Source: Chloroflexota bacterium (lineage in GTDB: Bacteria; Chloroflexota; Ktedonobacteria; Ktedonobacterales; JACDGC01). Taken from it: DNA of 37,262 nt. The position numbers and the translations under genes were made by a program. How positions within the stretch are numbered: position 1 is the stretch's first letter; every line of letters starts with the position of its first letter. The notes beneath the pieces are model-generated. The model was given only the letters and a program-made list of their open reading frames with translations. It was not told the origin of the DNA and did no database searches. Where the stretch lies: the NCBI GenBank assembly GCA_021778805.1, contig JAJYBV010000026.1, positions 1-37,262 of the forward strand, in the 5' to 3' direction. Below, one piece after another: positions 25,882-33,878 of this stretch.

Positions 25882-26472
25882 ATGAAACTGAGTACCTATG
25901 CCAAACAATTAGGGCTGAGTTATAAGACGGCCTATCGAATGTGGAAAGAGGGAAAGTTGGATGCGTATCAGCTTCCAACCGGAATCATCATTCTGCGAGA
26001 TGATGGGAAGCGACCCGAGCAGAAAGTTGTCTTGTCTGCTCGTTGTTCTTCTGCTGGACCAAAAGAAGATGCCGCGAGACAACTGGAGCGTCTCCGTTTC
26101 TATGCCGCAGCAAAAGGCTACAAGGTAGCCAAAGAAGTTCTGGAAATCGCCTCTGACTTGAATGATCAGCGTCCAAAACTGGATGCGTTGTTGAAAGACC
26201 GCTCCATCACGACCATCGTTGTTGAGCACAAGGATCGGCTCACCCGCTTTGGTTTTCACTATATCCAGTCACTCCTGGAAACCACTCAAAGAACCATAGA
26301 AGTGATGAATGAGTCAGTCACGAAAGACGATCTCGTCGATGATTTCGTCGCTGTCATCACCAGTATGTGTGCTCGGATCTACGGGAAACGAGCCGCAAAG
26401 AACAAGGTAGCCTGCATCAAAACGTGCCTGGACCTACCCGATACCGCTGATGAACAGGAGGAATCGGAGTAA
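25882..26472 (+). CDS. tnpA: IS607-family serine recombinase (TnpA resolvase)
   Basis: Protein of 196 residues. The N-terminal MerR-like helix-turn-helix (STYAKQLGLSYKTAYRMWKEGKL) is followed by a serine-recombinase catalytic domain beginning VLSARCSSAGPKEDAARQLERL, with S56 as the likely nucleophile (family motif ARVSS). Later motifs are EHKDRLTRFG (active-site arginines) and a C-terminal helix VAVITSMCARIYGKRAAKNK typical of IS607 recombinases. It excises and inserts the element with little target specificity. tnpB starts right after its stop. Confidence 0.93.
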   Translation: MKLSTYAKQLGLSYKTAYRMWKEGKLDAYQLPTGIIILRDDGKRPEQKVVLSARCSSAGPKEDAARQLERLRFYAAAKGYKVAKEVLEIASDLNDQRPKLDALLKDRSITTIVVEHKDRLTRFGFHYIQSLLETTQRTIEVMNESVTKDDLVDDFVAVITSMCARIYGKRAAKNKVACIKTCLDLPDTADEQEESE

Positions 26473-28001
26473 GTGGAAGTTCAAGCCGGCTACAAAACGG
26501 AACTCAATCTGGATAATAAGCAACGAACCGTGTGCAAGCAGCATGCTGGAGTGGCGCGCTATACGTATAACTACGGCTTGCAGCGCAAACAGGAAGAAGC
26601 CCGCAAGCGCCAGCACGATCCTTCTCACCCCGTACCTAGTGCAGTGGATCTGCACAAAGAGATTGTTCTCCTCAAACATCAGGATGAGACCAAATGGCTG
26701 GCTGAGGTGTCCAAATGCACTCCCCAACAAGCTTTACGCGACCTGGACATCGCCTATCAGCGCTTCTTCAAAAGGCAAGCAAAATATCCCAAGCGCAAGA
26801 AAAAGGGCAAGGCTGCTGATTCCTTTTATCTGGAAGGCACAATTCATGCCGGACCAGACTGGATCCAGCTTCCGGTGTTGGGCAAAGTGGCGCTGTATGA
26901 ATCAAACTACATTCCGATGGATACCGGAGAGGGTGCTACCGTGCTGCGGGAGCTAGCCACCTATCCCAAAAATCCAGACGGGACGAACAAAAATGCGATG
27001 CAGCGCAAGAAGATTCGCGAGACTTGGCCGGTGGGAACGAAAGAATATGTGAGCGCAACCGTTTCCCGTCAGGCGGACTCTTGGTTCGTCTCGGTGCTGG
27101 TCAGAGAGCAAGTGGCTTCCCTGAGCCAGCGAGGGGAGATGCGGTGGGAATTGATCTGGGCATTAAGGCTCTCGCGACGGTTTCCGATGGTCAAGTCATC
27201 CCGAACCGCAAGGCATTGCGAGGTCGCTTGAAAGCGGTGCGGCGCGCACAGCGGCATCTGTCCCGCACCCTGGTCAAAGGAGGGAAAGCACCACCCAAGA
27301 AAAGCCGCAAACAGAAGAAAAAGAAGGACCGGCCCTACCAACCGGACCGTGTTCGCAGTGAACGACGTTTGCACGTTTTAGCCAAGAAAGCGGAAAGGCA
27401 GATACAAGAACCACTGCCTCAGACTTGCGTTCAACGTGCTGGTGAACCAAATCAAGGCAAGAACCATGAGAAGGCGAAATACACGGTACGCCGCCTGCAC
27501 AAGCGAATCGCCGATATCCGCAAAGATACTCTGCACAAGGCAACCTCACAGATGGTGGCGAAAGCCAAGCCACCCGCTGAGCGACCGAAGGTCATCATCA
27601 TCGAAGAGCTGAACGTCAAAGGGATGTTGCAGAATCACAAGCTGGCTCAAGCCATCGCAGATGTTGGGTTCTCGGAGTTTGTCCGGCAATTGGCATACAA
27701 GTGTGAGCGGCTGGGCATAGCGCTGTATAAGGCGCATCCCTTTTTCCCGTCCACACAGTTGTGCTCAGGGTGCCACAAGATGCCTTTGCAGCAGCTTGAT
27801 TTGTCCGTTCGCACGTATGTCTGTGAACACTGTAAGATGCTATTGGATCGGGATTGGAATGCAGCGAAGAATTTAGTCTGGTTATATACCGCTAGTTTGG
27901 CGGAAATGGACGCCTGTGGAGAGACGGTCAGTCGGACAGTGCTTGCATTGTCTGCTGTCTCAAAGAAGCAGGAAGAGAACACCAAAGCAGACATTGCCTA
28001 G
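26473..28001 (+). pseudogene. tnpB: TnpB RNA-guided nuclease gene, split by one frameshift
   Basis: The N-terminal part (GTG start, AGGAGG at 26456-26461) encodes VEVQAGYKTELNLDNKQRTV and continues to about 27135. The rest lies in the -1 frame: VGIDLGIKALATVSDG (first RuvC aspartate), KVIIIEELNVKGM (glutamate), zinc finger CSGC...CEHC and DRDWNAAKNL (last aspartate). The catalytic residues are intact. Restoring one G to the GGGG run at 27133-27136 would fuse the halves into about 509 residues, long for TnpB; about 55 extra residues lie between LSRTLVKGG and GKNHEKAKYTV. The frameshift may be a real mutation, programmed slippage or a sequence error. Confidence 0.88.
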
Positions 28002-28075
28002 CTTTGTCCCATTTGGGTAAGTTTTTCAGAACGGTTAATTGGCTGATTTCGCTTGTAACGCTAAGGCGTTACCGG
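27900..28075 (+). ncRNA. Candidate omega-RNA/right-end RNA of the IS607 element
   Basis: In known TnpB systems the guide RNA covers the 3' end of tnpB and the right end of the element, with the guide read from flanking DNA. Here a perfect 6-bp hairpin TAACGC-TAAG-GCGTTA (28056-28071) followed by CCGGCCGG lies 55 nt after the tnpB stop. Boundaries and function are inferred from position only. Confidence 0.3.
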
Positions 28076-28120
28076 CCGGTTCAAACAAGTATGTTTGCCT
28101 ATATTTTTACTGGAAGCAGA

Positions 28121-28462
28121 ATGAATCTTTTTATGCCGCAAAATAACGCAGAGCAAAATCTGTTAGCTGTCGTAAGTTTTATTACAGGTTTAACCGGAAT
28201 AGCCGCTGATCTTTTTTCTTTCATGAACTTTGGAATGCTGCAAATTTCCGCGGCTTTTGTGCTTATCATCGGCTTTTTATTTGCGGCTTCAGGCGTTTTT
28301 ACCGGGATTGGCGCTGTTCTGCAATTGATTCGCGCCGGCTCCGGTGGGGATATGCGCCGGTTAGCCTTCATTGGGCTTTCTGCCGGATTGCTTTCCGCCG
28401 TTATCAGCGCTGTAGCCGCTGTTGCGCTAATCGCCGCGCTGCCTTCGGCGCTGCAAAAATAA
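28121..28462 (+). CDS. DUF4190-like small membrane protein, paralogue 4
   Basis: Hydrophobic protein of 113 residues related in layout to the three upstream paralogues: a polar N terminus (MPQNNAEQN), a helix LLAVVSFITGLTGIAADLFSF, a second helix ending GAVLQLIRAGSGGDMRRLAFIGLSAGLL, and a last helix. It has diverged more, and the NRWM motif is replaced by MRRLAFIG. Start chosen at the ATG with GGAAG 5 nt upstream. It lies just after the IS607 element, which separates it from the other three genes. Confidence 0.68.
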   Translation: MNLFMPQNNAEQNLLAVVSFITGLTGIAADLFSFMNFGMLQISAAFVLIIGFLFAASGVFTGIGAVLQLIRAGSGGDMRRLAFIGLSAGLLSAVISAVAAVALIAALPSALQK

Positions 28463-28528
28463 TCTTCAACCGGAGCGTTTTTCTTCGCAGATCTTTTAAC
28501 TGAACGCTATTTCATCACCTTTGCCTTG

Positions 28529-28653
28529 CCACTATAGACATCACATTCTCAGATCGCGCCAAAAATGACCAACTGAGAAGGTGAATTGGCTTTTCTGTAT
28601 CCCTTTGCAATCTTTCTCTTGGTGCGGTTTTTATTTGTGACCTCTATAGGTGG
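28529..28653. repeat. Small inverted-repeat element upstream of the HAS-barrel gene
   Basis: CCACTATAGACATCAC (28529-28544) and GTGACCTCTATAGGTGG (28637-28653) are imperfect inverted repeats enclosing 125 bp. Inside, TCACATTCTCAG (28541-28552) pairs with CTGAGAAGGTGA (28573-28584) with one mismatch. No coding sequence is evident. It could be a small MITE, a relic of an insertion-sequence end, or a structured leader. Confidence 0.45.
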
Positions 28654-28737
28654 GCATTTTGTGTTTCTGTACCGTTCATGCGATGATAAAAGCGAAATAT
28701 TTATTAAGCTTCAATTACTTTTTAACGGACTTGCCTT

Positions 28738-29412
28738 ATGACACTGAATAATTTCGCCGGCGCCTATGGAAATCCTGTTGGCGTAATCGTTAAATCAGAT
28801 TCGCATATTCGCTATTGGGCGCAGATTTATAACGAAAATGAAACAATTGCGCCGGTGGATCCGCAGGAGTATGCCTTTGGCAGATATGTGCGGGTTGAAT
28901 ACCCTAATATTGCACAGCCGCGCCATTTAATTGGCGTTATATATGACTCTATGCTGCTGAATCCTTCTTTTGGCGCGCTAGGCCCGCGGCTGGCGGCAGA
29001 TGACAGCCAAAGAGCGATTTTTTCACCCGATTATTTGAGTGAACGCGCTGTATTAATCGGGATAATTGCTATCGGCTCTATGGAATATCTTGCAAACGGT
29101 GAACCTGCCTCCGGATCGAGAGGCAAAGAGCAAGGCGCGCCATCTTTTGCTGTGGAAGCCGGAGCAAAAGTATATCCTTTAACCGAATCTGAAATCTATG
29201 CGTTTCACTTTTATGAGGACTCTTCTGAAACTGCGCCTGCGCTGCATATTTCCTATCTTTCGCAAATGCTTTCGGCTCCGTTTAGCCTTTTGCCGCAGGC
29301 GGCGCTGCGCATATTAGATCAATTAGAGCCGATGTTTCCCGGCTATCAACGGCATTTAAAAATAATTCGCCGGAATATTCTTTGGAAACAATCGATTGAG
29401 CCGGCGCGGTAA
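28738..29412 (+). CDS. HAS-barrel-like protein encoded next to HerA
   Basis: Protein of 224 residues with no signal or TM segment. The N-terminal half (PVGVIVKSDSHIRYWAQI..., EYAFGRYVRVEY, LIGVIYDSML) has the strand pattern of the HAS-barrel found at the N terminus of HerA and ATP-synthase subunits. The middle ends in GAKVYPLTESEIYAFHF, matching the way HAS-barrels lead into the next domain. It lacks an ATPase domain. Position 94 nt before herA suggests a partner or regulatory subunit. I do not know a named family for it. It may share a transcript with herA. Confidence 0.6.
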   Translation: MTLNNFAGAYGNPVGVIVKSDSHIRYWAQIYNENETIAPVDPQEYAFGRYVRVEYPNIAQPRHLIGVIYDSMLLNPSFGALGPRLAADDSQRAIFSPDYLSERAVLIGIIAIGSMEYLANGEPASGSRGKEQGAPSFAVEAGAKVYPLTESEIYAFHFYEDSSETAPALHISYLSQMLSAPFSLLPQAALRILDQLEPMFPGYQRHLKIIRRNILWKQSIEPAR

Positions 29413-29505
29413 TACAATTTTTTGCCGAATGTGTTCCCAATATTTATGAACAGCTCAGAATACCTTGTGTTGGGCTTAATCTACACATGTAAAGGAAATT
29501 ACTAT

Positions 29506-31197
29506 ATGAATGGCGTAGCGCAAAAACTTGCGGGAACTACGAAAGGTCCCGGAGATACCCCGCATGAATTTATTTTTATTTCCACAGATCCGGAAAATAT
29601 CTTAAAACATGGTGAATATGTTTGGTATGCAATTGAAAAAAACGCTAAAACACAGAAAGTAATTGCCCGTATTACAGAACGCGCCGACGCGCATGGCTAC
29701 CCCGACACATTTTTATCGGATCCGTTAATTGCGCCGCAGGATATTGCTGCGATTATGGGGTATCCGCGCGAGCAAAGCAATATTTATGAGATATCTGCCG
29801 CAATTATGGGATATTTTGATATGGATGTTGGCGCATTTATTAATCCCTGGATACCGCCGTTGCCTGGCTCCCCGGTGTATTTTGCGGACAGCGCTATGCT
29901 TGCGGAGGCGTTAAGCAGAAAAAAGCAAAATGACATCGGCAGCGCATGGATCGGCGATTTGCTGACAAGAGATCCCGGAGATGCGCCAATTATCATTGAT
30001 ATGACAGAAATTACCAGTTCGCATATTGCGGTAATCGCCAGCACGGGGTCTGGCAAAAGCTATTTGGCTGGCGTGCTGATTGAGGAGTTAATGCGGCCGT
30101 ATAATCGCGCCTCGGTGTTAATTATCGATCCACATGGGGAATACAGCACTTTGCAGGAATTGACAGATTTACAAGAGTTTCGCGCCGGCGCGGATTCGCA
30201 GCGGACAGCGTATCAACCGGAAGTTCGTATTTTTAAACCGGCAGAAGTGAAGGTTCGGCTGAGCACCTTAGAGATTGGAGATTTGCGCTATTTATTGCCT
30301 GATATGACAGAAAAACAGCAATATTTGTTGGAAAAAGGCTTCAAGAAGATGACGGCCGATCCGCGATTGAAGAAAAAGTGGACCGGTAAAGACTTGATAC
30401 AGTCAATAGCAGAAAACTCCGGCGGAGATAATGAACGCGATGACACTAGCACTGTCGGCGCGTTGGAATGGAAAATCGCAGCGCGCTTTGTTGATAACAC
30501 AATGACGTTCGATCCTGTTGATCATTTGGATTTGCGGGATATTTTTAAGCCGGGTCAATGCTCTGTGCTACCGTTGCACGAACTGGATGATCGCAATCAG
30601 CAGGTGGTTGCGGCAACCTTGCTGCGCCGAGCGTTTCGCGCGCGTGAACGCGCTGTGCAAAAAAAAGAGCCGACAGACGGCGATCAGAATCTTGATTATC
30701 CTATTTTTATTTTAATCGAGGAAGCGCACCATTTTGCGCCGGCAAACGCTGATGTTATTTCATTGCGCATTTTAAAGCAGATATTGGCGGAGGGGCGCAA
30801 GTTTGGAATGGGTATTGGGCTGATTAGCCAGCGGCCCGGCAAGTTAGACGCCGATGTGTTAAGTCAATGCCAAACGCAGTGTATTATGCGGATTGTGAAT
30901 GAAATGGATCAAAACGCGGTGGCGGCTTCGGTAGAAAGTGTTGGGCACGAATTGCTGCGAAATTTACCGGCATTATCGAAGGGCCAAGTCATTATTTCCG
31001 GCGCGGCGGTAAACACGCCTGTGCTTTGCCGCGTGCGCAGGCGTATAACCAAACATGGCGGCGCAAGCATCGATGCGCCAAGAAATTGGGTTGAATCATT
31101 CAGCGCGCGCACTGCGGCGGAACAGCGCCGTAATGAGGCAATATCTGCGCCGCCACCGAATTCAATGGGAATATATCGCAAGCGGCCTACGCCATAG
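29506..31197 (+). CDS. herA: HerA-family DNA translocase/helicase ATPase
   Basis: Protein of 563 residues. An N-terminal HAS-barrel (about 10-125) is followed by a HerA/FtsK-type P-loop ATPase: Walker A ASTGSGKSY (178-186), DPHGEYS, Walker B PIFILIEEAHHFAP (about 399-412), sensor GLISQRPGKLD and the arginine-rich C terminus. HerA forms hexameric rings on double-stranded DNA and in archaea works with the NurA nuclease in end resection. AAAGGAA lies 8-10 nt before the chosen ATG; an in-frame TTG at 29422 is less likely. No NurA-like gene is in the window. Confidence 0.9.
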   Translation: MNGVAQKLAGTTKGPGDTPHEFIFISTDPENILKHGEYVWYAIEKNAKTQKVIARITERADAHGYPDTFLSDPLIAPQDIAAIMGYPREQSNIYEISAAIMGYFDMDVGAFINPWIPPLPGSPVYFADSAMLAEALSRKKQNDIGSAWIGDLLTRDPGDAPIIIDMTEITSSHIAVIASTGSGKSYLAGVLIEELMRPYNRASVLIIDPHGEYSTLQELTDLQEFRAGADSQRTAYQPEVRIFKPAEVKVRLSTLEIGDLRYLLPDMTEKQQYLLEKGFKKMTADPRLKKKWTGKDLIQSIAENSGGDNERDDTSTVGALEWKIAARFVDNTMTFDPVDHLDLRDIFKPGQCSVLPLHELDDRNQQVVAATLLRRAFRARERAVQKKEPTDGDQNLDYPIFILIEEAHHFAPANADVISLRILKQILAEGRKFGMGIGLISQRPGKLDADVLSQCQTQCIMRIVNEMDQNAVAASVESVGHELLRNLPALSKGQVIISGAAVNTPVLCRVRRRITKHGGASIDAPRNWVESFSARTAAEQRRNEAISAPPPNSMGIYRKRPTP

Positions 31198-31202
31198 TAT
31201 TG

Positions 31203-31445
31203 TATCCACCGCACGGTACAGATAGGGATACGTAAGGGGCGGTAGCCCCTTGCGCGGGGATTGGGGTGTCCCCAAATAAATATTTATAAAAACAAATACC
31301 GCACGGTACAGATAGGGATACGTAAGGGGCGGTAGCCCTTGCGCGGGGATTGGGGTGTCCCCAAATAAATATTTATAAAAACAAATACCGCGCGGCACAC
31401 ATAAACCGGGTATACGTAACGGGCGCCCGCCCCTTGCGTATACCC
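31203..31445 (-). repeat. Modular repeat, copy 7 (three tandem 3' modules)
   Basis: Three units in minus orientation, with the CACGG/CGCGG junction at 31212, 31302 and 31391 (periods 90 and 89). Units 1 and 2 share GATAGGGATACGTAAGGGGC, GATTGGGGTGTCCCC and TAAATATTTATAAAAACAAATA; unit 3 is diverged. The array fills the space between herA and the dnaN stop. Confidence 0.9.
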
Positions 31446-31466
31446 CGAAATCTGCGATACCCAGTA

Positions 31467-32615
31467 TTATCTTCTGCTGTACAGCGGCATGATAACGTGA
31501 ATATACGAATCATCGCCATAGCTTTTAACAATGCCTGGTGTTTGCGGAGAATTCAGCTCAAAGACAATTTGATTAGCGGAAAGCACATTCAACACTTCAG
31601 CTAAGAATTTGCCGTTGAATAAAATTGTTACTTCGGGACCATCAACTGTGGCGTCGATAACTTTGCGAGCGTCACCGAATTCATCGTTTGTCGCTTGCAG
31701 CGTTATTGCGCCCGGGGTTAGCCCATGGCTGCCCGGGGTAACGATAAGGCTGACAATATTTGAAGATGTATCGCTTTTAGAGAAAAGCAGCGCTTGTTTG
31801 ATGGCGGCGCGTACATCATCTGTACTGACGATAACTCTTGTTGAAGTTTCCTTGGGAATAATAGTTTCAAAGTTTGGAAATTGTCCTTCGGAAGTTTGCG
31901 CGGAAAATTCAATGCCCGGCATTTTAAAAAATACTTGATTGCGGTTCGGAGTGCTGAAATAGCATTGTACTATACCTTCTGATGGCAGAATCTTGGAAAG
32001 TTCGTTTAATGAACGCGCAGGTATCAGCACATCTGCCACCGTATAATCTGTAGACTCAGTAAGTTTATTGGAAACAGCCAGCCTGAAGGTATCCGCGGCG
32101 GCAAAAGTTAATTTGCCTTCGCGCGTGCGCGCTAGCACAGAAGTAAATACAGGGCGCGCGTCATCTGTGGCGGCGGCAAAAAATGTTTGCGCAATCATGC
32201 TCTTTACGATGTTCGTATCCAGCGACAAAGAAGGTTCATTGTCGTCAATTAACACCCGGGAGGGATATTCCGCAGGGTCCATGCCGCGCATATTTGCCTC
32301 ACTGCCAAGGGAACGCACGCGCAGTCCATGGGCGCCGCCGGGCAGCGATTCCAGTTGTGTTTCTACCGCGGTGAGGGCGTTTATATAGTCATTCATTAAT
32401 TTTGCGGGTACTGTGGTAGATCCCGGTTCCAGCACCGTTGCGGGAATTTCGCAGGTGATGGTAATCTCTAAATTTGTTGCGGTTAATTTAATCTTGTCGG
32501 TTTCCGCAACAAATAATAAGTTGCTTAAAATCGGAAGCGAGCTTCGGCTGCCAGCCGCGTGGTTGACAATGGATAAACCGCGCCCTAATTCCTGTCTGCT
32601 GCAATTAACTTTCAT
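31467..32615 (-). CDS. dnaN: DNA polymerase III beta subunit (sliding clamp)
   Basis: Protein of 382 residues, the normal clamp length. It opens MKVNCSRQELGRGLSIVNHAAGSRSSLPILSNLLF, the classic DnaN start, and shows three repeated clamp domains, FAAADTFRLAVSN in domain 2 and a C-terminal HVIMPLYSRR (usual end vMPmRl). It forms the dimeric ring that tethers polymerase III to DNA. The start is the ATG at 32615 with AAAGGATG upstream. dnaN usually sits beside dnaA and recF; here neither is present, and repeat arrays lie on both sides. Confidence 0.96.
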   Translation of the reverse strand: MKVNCSRQELGRGLSIVNHAAGSRSSLPILSNLLFVAETDKIKLTATNLEITITCEIPATVLEPGSTTVPAKLMNDYINALTAVETQLESLPGGAHGLRVRSLGSEANMRGMDPAEYPSRVLIDDNEPSLSLDTNIVKSMIAQTFFAAATDDARPVFTSVLARTREGKLTFAAADTFRLAVSNKLTESTDYTVADVLIPARSLNELSKILPSEGIVQCYFSTPNRNQVFFKMPGIEFSAQTSEGQFPNFETIIPKETSTRVIVSTDDVRAAIKQALLFSKSDTSSNIVSLIVTPGSHGLTPGAITLQATNDEFGDARKVIDATVDGPEVTILFNGKFLAEVLNVLSANQIVFELNSPQTPGIVKSYGDDSYIHVIMPLYSRR

Positions 32616-32782
32616 GCTACATCCTTTCGCGCCGACCGCGAGATTTTTTTTGTTTATCAATTGAACGCTGCCGCGCTGCATAAAACTAGTGATGTTGTAT
32701 TGGGCTGCCGTCACTGCGCGCATATGAACCAAGCAAACTGGTTTCACTGCTTTGCGCTTCCGTCAGCCCTTTTTCTGACTTA

Positions 32783-33213
32783 ACTTAAGAACTTTAATAT
32801 TTTAATCAGGATGAAGATCAACAGAGCAGAGTACATTGAGTCCCCCATAGTGCCTGTTGTTGAACAACCACTGCGCGGTACCCATGGGTGGAGGTGGGGA
32901 AACAAGCCACACGATGAATCGTGTGATGTTCGTTTCGGGGCCACCTTGCTATCTACACCGCTCTGAAGCACAAGCGCCGCCACATATCGTTTGTTTTAGA
33001 GCATACGCCGCGCGGTCACACATGGGGCCATGCAATCCGGTAGGGGCGACCCTTGCGGTCGCCCTTGCTGCTTGGCTACCAATATTTACCATCGGAAAAT
33101 AAAATAAAAAGATATTTTTGGGGACACCCCTATCCCCGCGCAAGGGGCATCCGCACCTTACGTATCCCTGATTACGTAAATATATCTTGTCCTCTTTCAT
33201 TGTTAAAGATCAT
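32783..33213 (+). repeat. Modular repeat, copy 8 (near full length)
   Basis: A near-complete copy of about 430 bp. The left end ACTTTAATATTTTAATCAGG is followed by GAGTACATTGAG, the junction GCGCGGTACCCATG (32873-32886), the GTGGGGAAACAAGCC block with a CACACGAT/ATCGTGTG hairpin, CGCTCTGAAGCACAAGCGCC, a second junction (about 33009-33024), the GCGACC/GGTCGC hairpin, GGGGACACCCC, a decayed AAGGGGC hairpin and the right end TCTTTCATTGTTAAAGATCAT. It gives the reference order of modules. No gene lies between 32616 and 33373. Confidence 0.88.
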
Positions 33214-33373
33214 CAGTTACTTCATGTATGATATGATTATTTTGAACAAATTGCTACTTCACTTCTATTGTACCTATGGCGCAAACCGGCGCCTTTCAGC
33301 AAAAAAGTTACGCATAGGGAATCTGCCAAAGCCGGTGGATCGCAATGAAGAGCGGCAGGAAAACGAAATTACT

Positions 33374-33856
33374 ATGGATACACCAACACAGGTTGCGAAA
33401 TTGCAAAGAGACGCGGTTACAGTTGTAGAAACGAATTTAGATAATATCTCCGGTGAAGTATTAGGCTGGTTGATGGATAAGCTGTTTGAACAAGGCGCGC
33501 TGGATGTAAACTATATGCCGATGATGATGAAGAAGAACCGCCCGGCAGTTTTGCTGCGCGTTATTGCGCGCCCGGAAGACGCTGAATTGCTGGCCGAATA
33601 TATTTTGAGCAATACAACAACATTAGGTGTACGCATGCTTCCTTGTGAACGGCTGATTGCTGAAAGAAGGATTGAAACCGTAGAATCTCCTTGGGGAACA
33701 ATTCGGGTAAAATTGAAGCTGCTTGCCGGTGTGGTCGCCGGAATTGCGCCGGAATACGAAGACTGCGCTTATTTGGCGGATAAGCACAGTCTTCCGTTAT
33801 TGCAATTTATGCAGACGCTGCAAAGTTGGTTGAATCAAGAATATCATCTTTTTTGA
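33374..33856 (+). CDS. Stand-alone LarC C-terminal domain (nickel insertion protein)
   Basis: Protein of 160 residues matching only the C-terminal part of LarC, the enzyme that inserts nickel into the pincer cofactor of lactate racemase: VVETNLDNISGEVLGWLMDKLFEQGALDV, MMMKKNRPAVLLRVIA, TTTLGVRMLPCERLIAERRIETVESPWG and APEYEDCAYLADKHSLPL. The N-terminal LarC domain and larA/larB/larE are absent. In some species LarC is made from two frames (LarC1/LarC2), so a LarC2-only gene is notable. Start is the ATG at 33374 with AGGAAAA upstream; the frame is open further upstream into the repeat, with no support there. Confidence 0.82.
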   Translation: MDTPTQVAKLQRDAVTVVETNLDNISGEVLGWLMDKLFEQGALDVNYMPMMMKKNRPAVLLRVIARPEDAELLAEYILSNTTTLGVRMLPCERLIAERRIETVESPWGTIRVKLKLLAGVVAGIAPEYEDCAYLADKHSLPLLQFMQTLQSWLNQEYHLF

Positions 33857-33878
33857 GATCAATGGTTGGCGTCACAGA

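Larger units (their letters stand above)
25840..28080 (+). mobile_element. IS607-family transposon (serine resolvase tnpA plus tnpB)
   Basis: It carries a MerR-type HTH/serine recombinase (25882-26472) followed immediately by tnpB (26473-28001), the standard IS607 order. Ends are approximate, because IS607 elements lack terminal inverted repeats and long target duplications. The left end is probably just upstream of the promoter at 25847. The right end is probably after the TAACGC/GCGTTA hairpin at 28056-28071. The base composition is less GCGC-rich than neighbouring host genes. It sits within a DUF4190 paralogue cluster next to a helicase relic. Confidence 0.85.

Noticed and set aside
28004-28120. 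TTG-started extension of DUF4190 paralogue 4
   Set aside because: It reads through the presumed right end of the IS607 element; the ATG at 28121 has GGAAG at the right distance.
33053-33373. Long N-terminal extension of the LarC-domain protein
   Set aside because: The first 40 residues come from the repeat element; no ribosome binding site; homology begins after 33374.
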